From Pseudanabaena sp. Salubria-1 (GTDB lineage: Bacteria > Cyanobacteriota > Cyanobacteriia > Pseudanabaenales > Pseudanabaenaceae), in NCBI GenBank assembly GCA_023336205.1, contig JALQCR010000001.1, forward strand, positions 310,001 through 374,000: a stretch of 64,000 nt of DNA, read 5' to 3'. The position numbers and the translations under genes are program-made. Positions within the stretch are counted from its first letter, which is position 1, and every line of letters starts with the position of its first letter. A model generated the notes under the pieces. That model saw only the letters and a list, made by a program, of their open reading frames with translations, did no database searches and was not told the DNA's origin. Of the stretch, positions 39,101 through 46,028 are shown one piece after another.

Positions 39101-39205
39101 CCTATCTCTGGCGATCATATGTCAATGTTTCGCGAGCCACAGGTGCAAATCTTGGCGCAGAAATTACAGGAATGCTTGCATAGAGCGCGGCAGGCAGCAC
39201 CATAG
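36125..39205 (+). CDS. AT-less type I polyketide synthase module: KS-ACP-TE
   Basis: About 1026 residues from ATG 36125, five bases after the P450 stop; an upstream in-frame start would overlap the P450. Domains: KS 1-425 with C172 (NTTCSSA), H305 (EAHATGT) and H348 (NIGHTE); a KS-AT-type linker near 440-515 (LILSAKTENALRQ); a post-AT-type linker near 585-620 (VDWSSLY, LPSYPFERQSFW) but no acyltransferase between them; ACP 655-735 with S693 (GGTST); TE from about 757 with the nucleophile S829 (GFSLGS) and H997 (SGDHMSM). It would elongate the FAAL-loaded, oxidised acyl chain once and release it. The extender must come from an AT in trans, or the KS does something other than elongate. No KR, DH or ER. 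Confidence 0.92.
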   Translation: MKEPIAIIGIGCRFPQANSVKAFWQLLHDGVDAITPMPSDRRQLYPFSCFDDAALETINGQWGGFLNGIEQFDAEFFGISPSEASTIDPQQRLLLEVSWSALEDAAINLAQINGSQTGVFIGVAANGYESLLQTGNDQTAYISSGTSNAIAVNRISHYFDLQGASLAVNTTCSSALVAVDLACQSIWAGQSSLALAGGVNIFANLGISPESSELLSKNHRCQSFASTADGYVRSEGVGIVILKPLSEALKNSDRIYALIRGSAVNHNGQGNGLTAPNLQAQESLLRRAYHQAEIAPHVVHYLEAHATGTMMGDAVEMKAIERVFNSSSSQDSAKKICQIGTVKTNIGHTETASGIAGLIKVALALHHRQIPPHLHFDQPSPYIEFEKLSFQVPTILTPLPIEGNLYAGISAFGMGGTNAHVILESAPPVSIPLPNLSINCAYHVLILSAKTENALRQMAVNYHDFLKEHPEVTIAQVCATAMRRSQFNYRLAIVVNASKNEIDDLQQNLSAYISDRSSSQVFSGKVNLKKYKKQSLHTILNNEEPLISKLSQNYPQHTLEQISFSVGSLPELDPNTHKLLRDRILDLWVNGVKVDWSSLYASSHLTPISLPSYPFERQSFWVQPSSQSNTSESPLVAEIPIPNPPKTKSARDLESNFVAPRDRTEKKLVEIWEKVFDIKPIGIHDNFFDIGGTSTIAVNLFAKIEQSFKCHLSLVVVFQCPTVAQLAQMLNQLNQQEQSDQKAAWSTLIPIRPTGIHPPLFCVSGIHGSVLIYADLAKHLGADQPFYGLQPKGIDGIHQPLTSIEEIAAYYIQVVQTVQPKGPYFLGGFSLGSHVVWEMSQQLHQQGEKVALLALFDGKIRSTNTVRQPFRKRIFLHYQSFREMGFTYLSQKFPAWQDWLIGRYQYWTKRIIRRSYQRMQWQLPIYLRQSEIEDTLEKAGKEAMRNYVMQVYPDKVTLFRADTQEADQGVGFVPPDWDLGWSKLATGELDIQPISGDHMSMFREPQVQILAQKLQECLHRARQAAP

Positions 39206-39226
39206 ATAACAATTTCTATGGTGCTG
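39195..39226 (+). terminator. Terminator-like hairpin after the biosynthetic cluster
   Basis: CAGCACCATAG (39195-39205) pairs with CTATGGTGCTG (39216-39226), overlapping the end of the PKS gene. It may act with the stronger palindrome at 39237. Confidence 0.55.
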
Positions 39227-39236
39227 TCGATCATAA

Positions 39237-39290
39237 TTTATCAAGAAAGAAAAAGCCCGTCATATGACGGGCTTTTTCTTTCTTGATAAA
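39237..39290. terminator. 54-bp perfect palindrome, bidirectional terminator
   Basis: 27-bp arms meeting at CAT|ATG; the centre GCCCGTCATATGACGGGC is followed by TTTTTCTTTC in both directions. It serves the PKS gene on + and the L36 gene on the - strand. Confidence 0.85.
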
Positions 39291-39307
39291 TAACGCAAAA
39301 TCGTTGA

Positions 39308-39433
39308 TTATCCTTGACGAGCTTTGAACTTTGGGTTTGATTTGCAAATGACATAAATTCGGCCGCGACGACGCACAACTTTGCAGTCCTTATGGCGAGT
39401 TTTTGCCGATCTGAGGGAGCTAACAACTTTCAT
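39308..39433 (-). CDS. ykgO: Ribosomal protein L36, zinc-independent (type B) form
   Basis: 41 residues: [20 protein letters not shown], then [21 protein letters not shown]. It aligns with the type B L36 (YkgO/RpmJ2 of enterobacteria), which begins MKV-SLR-AK-RH-DC and lacks the CxxC...C...H zinc ligands of standard L36; only two cysteines (17 and 30) remain. In other bacteria such C-minus paralogues replace the zinc-binding form when zinc is scarce and are under Zur control; no clear Zur box is seen upstream here. It stands alone, away from the usual rpsM-rpsK-rpoA context of rpmJ, and ends at a strong bidirectional terminator. Confidence 0.88.
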   Translation of the reverse strand: MKVVSSLRSAKTRHKDCKVVRRRGRIYVICKSNPKFKARQG

Positions 39434-39510
39434 GAACTAATGCCTAACGTTTACTGATGATCAAAATTTTTGACACGGCTTTTAATCTTAACATGATTTT
39501 TGACCAGATA

Positions 39511-39563
39511 TTAAAGCCAATTTTAAAGAGAGTTCTTAGCACTCTCTTTAAAATTGGCTTTAA
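39511..39563. repeat. 23-bp-arm hairpin
   Basis: Perfect arms beginning TTAAAGCCAATTTTAAAGAG (39511-39533) and complement (39541-39563), loop TTCTTAGC. It lies between the divergent L36 and transferase genes, so it is not a terminator for a neighbour. Confidence 0.65.
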
Positions 39564-39643
39564 TGTAGTTGAGTTTAGCCAATCCAGTGCTATGCTTGCA
39601 AGCATAAATTAGCCCAATCCCAACACTTAATTTTATTCTTGTA

Positions 39644-40744
39644 ATGCTGCATCCAACTGCCATTCCTTACTTGGTCGCCTTTGCAGTATCTGCGATCGTG
39701 GTGTGGCTAAGTACTCCGATTATTCGACATTTTGGTCTTAAAGCAGGATTAGTAGACAAACCTAATCACCGTAAAATGCATACAACCCCAGTTGTGCGTG
39801 TTGGTGGGGTAGCAATTTTTTTGGGCAGTGTCAGCGCCTTGCTGCTAATTTGGGCAGGCGGATACTTTGGGATATTACCGCAGACTAGAGAATATGAAGT
39901 CTGGGGTGTAACCATTGGTGGCGCAGCTTTTTTTCTAATTGGTTTTGCCGACGACCTGTTTAATTTGCCGCCATTACCCAGATTACTCGCTCAGTTAGCA
40001 GTATCCGCCGCCGCATGGCGCGTGGGCGTAAGAATAGATTTTATTTCAGTGCCATTTATCGGCATTATCAAATTTGGTTGGTTTAGCTTGCCAATTACGA
40101 TGGTTTGGCTTTCGGGCATGGCAAATGCGATTAATTGGTTGGATGGACTTGATGGACTTGCGGCAGGAGTAACCACGATCGCTGCTGCTGTAATTTTAAT
40201 TACTAGTTTATTTATGAAGCAACCTGCTGCGGCGCTTATTGCGGCAGCACTTGCTGGTGGATGTTTAGGCTTCTTGCGCTACAACTTTAAGCCTAAAAGC
40301 TCAGCAGAAATCTTTATGGGCGATGGTGGTGCTTATTTCTTAGGTTTTACGCTGGCGGGAGTGAGTGTGATCGGACTAGTTAAGGCTGTAGCGACGGTGG
40401 CTTTGATTATGCCTTACATGATTTTGGCTGTGCCGATTGTGGATGCGACGGCTGTGATTTTGCAGCGTATTGGTCGGGGTGAATCACCAATGACGGCTGG
40501 TAAGCAGCATTTACACCATCGCTTAGTCCAAGCAGGCGTTTCTAAACGGCTTACAGTTCTATTTATCTATGCCCTCACCCTTTGGGTTGGTAGTATCGCG
40601 ATGGCGGTTTCAGGGATGCCTGCGGGGGGAACCTATGCGGCAATTAGTACTTTATTGATGGCTTACGCTTGCTTCAAGGTCTGGCAGCGGATTAGAGCTC
40701 AAGAACTGCGATCGCAAAAAGAACAGTCAATCAGCGAACCCTAA
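39644..40744 (+). CDS. WecA/TagO/MraY-family undecaprenyl-phosphate sugar-phosphate transferase
   Basis: 366 residues with about ten membrane segments. Family signatures are DKPNHRKMHTTPVVRVGG near the N-terminus, the Mg-binding FADDLFNLPP, NWLDGLDGLAAG, FMGDGGAYFLG and the cytoplasmic HLHHRLVQAG. This family transfers a sugar-1-phosphate (often GlcNAc-1-P) from UDP-sugar to undecaprenyl phosphate at the plasma membrane, starting O-antigen, teichoic-acid-like or exopolysaccharide synthesis. The HLHHR motif is that of the WecA branch, not MraY proper. ATG 39644 precedes the first membrane helix closely. A perfect terminator follows the stop. Confidence 0.9.
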   Translation: MLHPTAIPYLVAFAVSAIVVWLSTPIIRHFGLKAGLVDKPNHRKMHTTPVVRVGGVAIFLGSVSALLLIWAGGYFGILPQTREYEVWGVTIGGAAFFLIGFADDLFNLPPLPRLLAQLAVSAAAWRVGVRIDFISVPFIGIIKFGWFSLPITMVWLSGMANAINWLDGLDGLAAGVTTIAAAVILITSLFMKQPAAALIAAALAGGCLGFLRYNFKPKSSAEIFMGDGGAYFLGFTLAGVSVIGLVKAVATVALIMPYMILAVPIVDATAVILQRIGRGESPMTAGKQHLHHRLVQAGVSKRLTVLFIYALTLWVGSIAMAVSGMPAGGTYAAISTLLMAYACFKVWQRIRAQELRSQKEQSISEP

Positions 40745-40783
40745 AACCCAAAAAGAGGCTCAAAGAGCCTCTTTTTGGGTTTT
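40743..40783. terminator. Terminator after the WecA-like gene
   Basis: Arms AAAACCCAAAAAGAGGCTC and complement with an AAA loop; the right arm ends GGGTTTT. It overlaps the stop codon and faces the convergent gene at 40808. Confidence 0.85.
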
Positions 40784-40807
40784 AATAGCCTGTTTTAGCT
40801 TTTTTAT

Positions 40808-41110
40808 TTATTTTCTGGTTCGAGGAACTAAACAAATACCATGGATACCTATTGAGACAATTATCACGCTTAGAAGAGTCCAAACTCCATCGGCAAAAAG
40901 ATTGATTCGCTGGATGTTTTGCATTGCTTCGGTGACAAATAAAGTTTCTAGGCTGGATTTACTCTGAACTGCATTTGCAAAGGGGATATAAGCTTGTTGT
41001 AAGTCATGCCAATCTGCTAAAGCATGATATCCAAAGATCAAGACTCCCAATACACCTGGCAAAATTGTAAATATTGCCAGTAATAAATAACGCAATGATT
41101 GAAATTCCAT
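40808..41110 (-). CDS. Small membrane protein of unknown function
   Basis: 100 residues with two hydrophobic segments: residues 7-31 (LLLAIFTILPGVLGVLIFGYH) and 70-93 (GVWTLLSVIIVSIGIHGI), joined by a 40-residue polar loop. I do not recognise the family. The sequence is not low-complexity, the frame is closed, and it is convergent with the WecA-like gene, so it is probably a real inner-membrane protein. The IS4-type element lies about 60 bases upstream of its start, so its promoter may have been altered. Confidence 0.6.
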   Translation of the reverse strand: MEFQSLRYLLLAIFTILPGVLGVLIFGYHALADWHDLQQAYIPFANAVQSKSSLETLFVTEAMQNIQRINLFADGVWTLLSVIIVSIGIHGICLVPRTRK

Positions 41111-42141
41111 AACTAAGATTTAGATGAACAGAATAAAAGCCTAAATGCAAAGAAAAAAAATTGAATTAACTGAGATCTTGCACCATTCCTGAAAGAGTTA
41201 AGTAGGAATGGGTTTGAGAATAATTTCAAACCCATGACGAGCAGCAATATCGGCACTAATTTGGAGATACCTAAGAAGTTTCAACCAAAGGACAGAAGGA
41301 AATAAAACGGAAAGTGTCAAATCACAGGTAGCTTTCCAGTCCAAGACAGGAGGACTCGACCATTGATCAATCCAATGGGCCAAAAGATAAGCAAGCAGAG
41401 AGAGGATAAGCCAACGATAAACACCAAGTTTTGTAGATTGCCCAAAACAATGCAAACCAAAGCGATGTTTGATGGTTTTGAAGAATCCCTCAATCGCCCA
41501 ACGCTTACGACCTAACATCACCAGATAAGCACCAGAATAAGGATGAGAAGAGACAACAAAGCGTAACTCCCGTTTACTATCAGCTCTTTTGAGCCAAAAC
41601 CAAGAGATCGTCAAAGGCTGAGTTAGCCCTTCTAGCAAAATTTGTTGTCCACGTTTGCCATGACGATAAAGTTGTTTGACTGTACGGCCATCTTGAAGTT
41701 TACGATTGTTGCGTACACCGACAACGATGCGCCAAGTCTTGGCGCGGACAGTATTGAAAAACTTCACCGTACTAAACTCAGTATCAGCAAGGACAATCAC
41801 AGTCTTGCCTTGGGTTAGTTGCTTGGGTACTGTCCCCAATAACTTACAAGCTAAGTCAGAGGGACTGGGGTATCCTTTGCCGCGCCATACTCTAAAACTC
41901 CATGGTACGCGCCACTCTCCATAGACCAGATACAGTACAACCAGATGTAGTCCTCGCTTTCCGTTTAGTATTCTCACCCATGGGTCTGGTTCGTTTTGGG
42001 TGGGATTGCTCAAATGTAAAAACTTGCCGCTTTTTTCTAGGGTAGTCAAGTCTATCAGTATCTTTAATGGCACTTGTTTCGATGGGCGATGCTTGGCGAT
42101 TTGTCCCAAAATAGCCTGCCGTGTTGACCGAATTACTGCTC

Positions 42142-43645
42142 TTACTTTTCCCGTTAAGTATGAATTTGAGCAAGAAGCCAACCTTGGCAAAGTTCACGTA
42201 GATTAGACCAGCCCCGCCAGAGGACTTGAATGCCAATGGGAGATTTACGACGATGTTCAAGATACCCGCCAAGGAAAGCAATCGACTCGATAGCCCAAGC
42301 AACGGTTAAAACAGGAGGAGATTTAGGGAATCTAGCCTTTAAAACCTGAATTTGGACAGGAGAAAGAATCTCAACGGCAGGAGCATCAGGTTGATTGCGA
42401 TGGAGATAAGTAACCTGTAAAAGTTCGACCGCACAGACACTTAAAAAGCCTAACAATGTCTTCATCCCTTCAGCAGCAAGTCTATAGCGCTCACACTGAC
42501 AGCCAGACTTAAAGATTTTATGGAAATCTTCGACACGCCAACGGTAAGTATACCAACGTAAAATCTTAATGGCAGTCTCTAGTTCTTCTACGACTTCAGT
42601 GGTCAACAGCATCCATTCCAAAGAGGTTTCACCTTCTGGGCAATCGATTTCCGTTGCATAGACAGCATAAACGGTTAATGGGTCACGATTGTCAAAACGA
42701 TAGGGAACCCGTAGATGAACCTTAGAAAATCGTACAGCTAATTTCGCGATACGGGCTTTACGTTTACCAGTCTCTGGTACTTTGATTTCCTGTTCAAATC
42801 TTACGGGTTGCGACTCCAGTTTTTGCCATAGACGTTCGCTATTTTGGTCTAAGCTACGGTCATGGGCTGCTCGTACTAATACCCCTGTATGTTTCAGTTG
42901 TCGTACTTGGTCGAAGACTTCGGTGATATCTCCTTCGCGGTCGAAAATATGAATTACATTGGTGCTGCTACTTACTTGATGCTCGACTGCGGTCATCGCT
43001 TCTACCCATCGATAAGACTCTTTATCTTTGAATAACCTTTGTCGGGCTGCTTTTCGGTCAAGCGCCTGTCGTTGCTTTTTCGCTTCTGGAGTTTCATCTT
43101 GCGGTGGCTTTGCTTTCGGTTCTCGGTTCCACAATTTTTGCCATAACAACCCGATTACTTGTCCTTGTTCGGGGGCGATCGCTAAGGCACTATGCAGAAT
43201 TAATCCGTTCCCACCGTTTCCTGTTGGTCCATACCCTTCCCGTTTGGCTTTAATTTTGCCATAATCTAGATAGGTGGTATCTCCTATGCATAAGACCAAT
43301 TCTTGTTCTTCCACGGCTTCACTGGTCATTTGACAGTGTGGTTTTATGATCTTGCTAAATTCTGTTTTCCGATTGGCGAAAACTCATAAGCTCTTTTTAA
43401 CTCAGAGCCACTTTTAAATATCTCTGACAAGGCTTTCCCAAATCCTTCACTTATCTTTTTGCCGATTGAGTAGGCTCTATCGCTTAGTCTCTCATCCCCT
43501 AATTCACAACTCGCAAAGTTTTTGTCCCACCAGTTCATCATTTTTCTTGCCTACTTTTACTTCATTTTTTATACTTTAACCTCATCTGGGCTCTTTCCCT
43601 GAAAGACTTTTCTATTATGCCTTTCAAAGATCCCGTGAAAAGTAA
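42142..43645 (-). mobile_element. Tn5/IS50-like IS4-superfamily element, 1504 bp
   Basis: Ends TTACTTTTCCCG and (complement) TTACTTTTCACGGG. Flanked by GAATTACTGCTC at 42130-42141 and 43646-43657, a 12-bp duplication as is usual in the IS4 subgroup. A single copy is in the window. Confidence 0.87.
42154..43541 (-). pseudogene. Tn5-like transposase with a frameshift
   Basis: The first frame (43541-43344) is the N-terminal DNA-binding domain: NWWDKNFASCELGDERLSDRA, ending in a wrong-frame tail after RAYEF. The second frame, from about 43385 on, continues as FANRKTEFSKIIKPHCQ then MTSEAVEEQELVLCIGDTTYLDY. It includes the Tn5-type catalytic regions HIFDREGDI and the YREK segment YTYRWRVEDFHKIFKSGCQ, ending at 42154. 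The shift lies at GAG TTT TCG, one T short, and is not a recognised slippery site, so this copy is probably dead. Intact length would be about 460 residues. Confidence 0.82.
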
Positions 43646-43951
43646 GAATTACTGCTCTCGTTGACCAGTTATAGTGATTGAGAAATCGGCTGAGTGCACT
43701 CGCTGATTTTATCTGTGTATGTTCTGGATAAGGATGCCTTTGTGCTTCGAGAAATAGTCCTAGTATTGCATTGAGACTTGCTGTTTGATACACACTTGGC
43801 ATCAAACACAGAAGACTATACACTAGCCCTTGGGCGTGCTTAACGATGCTTTCCATGCTCGTTATTTAATTTACTACTACGCCCTTTTTTTCACATTTCT
43901 GCTCTTTCTGCAACCCCTTTTCTTGAATGGTGCAAGATCTCAGTTAATCTA

Positions 43952-44200
43952 TTATTTACCTAAATGTAATTCCATTTCTTTACGAACTAGCTTTTTTACA
44001 TCTTCAAGATGTTGTCTCAATCGTGTCAACTCATTCTCAGCAAAAGCTAAATGGCTCTCTATCTCTAGCCTCTCATCACCGCTCAATGCCCTAAGCTGAG
44101 ACCTATGTTCGGTGATTTCTTCTACCAATGCATCTACATTATCCTCATTAGCTTCAATATAGTTCGATACTTTCTCTAATCTCTTTATGAAATCGTCCAT
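43952..44200 (-). CDS. Small coiled-coil protein of unknown function
   Basis: 82 residues, highly charged, entirely helical by pattern: DDFIKRLEKVSNYIEANEDNVDALVEE, then EITEHRSQLRAL and heptad-like FAENELTRLRQHLEDVKKLVRKE. No signal peptide or membrane segment. I do not recognise the family. The IS4-type element inserted directly after its stop codon, so only the downstream region changed. The sat gene follows 72 bases downstream on the same strand's other side, divided by a terminator. Confidence 0.55.
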   Translation of the reverse strand: MDDFIKRLEKVSNYIEANEDNVDALVEEITEHRSQLRALSGDERLEIESHLAFAENELTRLRQHLEDVKKLVRKEMELHLGK

Positions 44201-44234
44201 TTTCTCCTAATATCTCCATTAAGTCAGATTATGC

Positions 44235-44283
44235 TTGAAATCTAAAAAAAGAGGCGCAAAGCGCCTCTTTTTTTAGATTTCAA
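44235..44283. terminator. Terminator of sat
   Basis: Perfect 23-bp arms around AGAGGCGC-AAA-GCGCCTCT with T7/A7 tracts (44235-44257 and 44261-44283). It overlaps the sat stop codon at 44273-44275; transcription of sat runs leftward through it. Confidence 0.8.
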
Positions 44284-45475
44284 AGCCTGTGGCAGCTTCC
44301 TCGATCGCCATTTTGTGCATCACTTTCGCCAGTTCCGCCGCCACTTCAGGACGGGAGAATTCAGGCGGAGGACATTCGCCACGACGGAGCATTTCGCGGA
44401 CTTTTGTACCAGAGAGATGTACTCGCTCTTCTGGGAGACTGGCACTGGTCTTAGTAGTTGCCATGCCCTGAACCCGTTTGCAATAGAAAGCATGTTCAAA
44501 CATCAAAGGCGTAATTCCCAGTTCACCATCTTCAAATTCATAGAAAATATGTTGAGCATCATAGGTTCCGTAGTAGTCCCCGACACCTGCATGATCGCGT
44601 CCCACAATGAAGTGCGTACAACCATAATTTTTACGAATCAAGGCATGGAAAATTGCTTCACGGGGGCCAGCGTAGCGCATCGCCGCAGGATTAATCGCTA
44701 GAGTTACCCGATCCAATGGGAAGTAATGCTCAAGCATGATTTCATAGCAACGCATCCGCACATCCGCAGGCACGTCATCACTTTTAGTTGCGCCAACTAG
44801 AGGATGTAAGAACAAACCATCGACCATTTCGAGCGCACATTTTTGGATATATTCATGGGCGCGATGGATCGGATTACGAGTTTGGAAACCGACAATGGTG
44901 CGCCAACCTTTTTCGATAAATAATTCGCGAGAATCTACAGGATCGATCTGGTAAGTGGGGAAAAGAGGGTGGGGGCGACGTTCTAATAACCAGACATCAC
45001 CAGCCAGATATACATCACCTTGGGCATAGACGACCTTGACCCCTGGGTGGCGATCTTCGTTGGTGCGATAGACATGGAGGGCTTCTTTGAGTTTGTCGTA
45101 TTTATACTTTTCGCTTAGTTCTAGTACGCCGATGAATACGCCATTGGGGTCATTTAAACGGACAAGGCTACCAACGCTTAAGGTGTCGGCAACTTCAGAA
45201 GTGACAGGTAATGTGATTGGAATCGACCAAGGCAAGCCATTGGCGAGACGCATATTTAAAACTACGGACTCATAGTCAGCTTTGCCTAAGAAACCAGTCA
45301 GTGGGCTAAATCCACCGATCGCTATTAGCTCAAGATCGGAGAGCGATCGCTCAGTCAATTGCACAATCGGCAAGTGGTCAGCTTTGCTATAAAAAACTTC
45401 TTTTTGGGCTTCTTTAGCCATGCGGTTGATCAGTTGACCACCATGCGGTGCAATGTTTTTGAGTTGTCGAGCCAT
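44273..45475 (-). CDS. sat: Sulfate adenylyltransferase (ATP sulfurylase)
   Basis: 400 residues from ATG 45475 ([13 protein letters not shown]); a TTG five codons earlier is less likely. It makes adenosine phosphosulfate from sulfate and ATP, the first step of sulfate assimilation. The nucleotide-binding motifs are visible: [12 protein letters not shown] (HxxH), GRDHAGVG and the later SGTKVREML. It is the homo-oligomeric Sat type, without an APS-kinase domain, at the usual cyanobacterial length. Cytoplasmic. It is monocistronic with its own terminator. Confidence 0.95.
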   Translation of the reverse strand: MARQLKNIAPHGGQLINRMAKEAQKEVFYSKADHLPIVQLTERSLSDLELIAIGGFSPLTGFLGKADYESVVLNMRLANGLPWSIPITLPVTSEVADTLSVGSLVRLNDPNGVFIGVLELSEKYKYDKLKEALHVYRTNEDRHPGVKVVYAQGDVYLAGDVWLLERRPHPLFPTYQIDPVDSRELFIEKGWRTIVGFQTRNPIHRAHEYIQKCALEMVDGLFLHPLVGATKSDDVPADVRMRCYEIMLEHYFPLDRVTLAINPAAMRYAGPREAIFHALIRKNYGCTHFIVGRDHAGVGDYYGTYDAQHIFYEFEDGELGITPLMFEHAFYCKRVQGMATTKTSASLPEERVHLSGTKVREMLRRGECPPPEFSRPEVAAELAKVMHKMAIEEAATGFEI

Positions 45476-45490
45476 GACGTTTGAGTTCAA

Positions 45491-46028
45491 AGGGTTTGAT
45501 TTACTAATATTCTAGTTTTTAGCGAAGTTTAAGGTTATACCAAAAGATAAAGTGGCTAAGCCATTTCATCTTTAAAAATCTTGTTTAAATTGCCTTTAAT
45601 TCATGAAAATACGCTAATATTTTCATGAATTAGTGTGATTTATTTTTACAAGCTATGGAAAAATAACTTGATTAAGATTTCTAGAATTATTAAGTTAATG
45701 TTAACTTTTTTTGACAATAAATTTTGAATTTGAGTCGTAATTCTGATTATAAAAATCGATTTTGGAGCTTTCAGTGCAAATTGCTCAAAAATAAAAATAA
45801 AAATAAAAGAGAAGTCAAAGCTTCGCTCTGTCTTCTCTTTTTATGAAACCTTATATAGAAGTATAAGCGATCCCCAACCGCAAATCTAAACCAGATATAG
45901 GGATACGCGATCCTAATTAGCTAATCTAAAAGAGATATACACATCCCTCAGAATTCTTGCAATCTCATGTAGAGTTGTGAAGTCAGAAGTTATAAAACTA
46001 ATTAGCGACAGGAACAAATCGTAATTTT
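45491..46028. other. 538-bp divergent intergenic region between sat and xfp
   Basis: A/T-rich. It holds the palindrome ATACCAAAAGATAAAGTGGC/GCCATTTCATCTTT near 45538-45578 and the hairpin AAAAGAGAAG...CTTCTCTTTT at 45806-45842. Two similar 20-base segments (AATCTAAACCAGATATAGGGA and AATCTAAAAGAGATATACACA type) lie at about 45885-45945. Promoters for sat and xfp must be here; no clear consensus box is seen. Confidence 0.5.

Larger units (their letters stand above)
41198..43856 (-). pseudogene. IS4-family transposase, interrupted
   Basis: The N-terminal 70 codons (43856-43646) and the remainder (42129-41198) match the intact 380-residue copies. The break is after the segment NHYNWSTRAVI. The Tn5-like IS separates them, so no active enzyme is made from this copy. 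Confidence 0.9.
41170..43943 (-). mobile_element. IS4-type element (1258-bp family), copy 3, interrupted
   Basis: The same CTGAGATCTTGCACC ends as the copies at 14913 and 16617. Flanked by TTAA at 41166-41169 and 43944-43947. It contains a 1504-bp Tn5-like IS plus a 12-bp duplication; 2774-1516 = 1258 bp. Confidence 0.92.
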
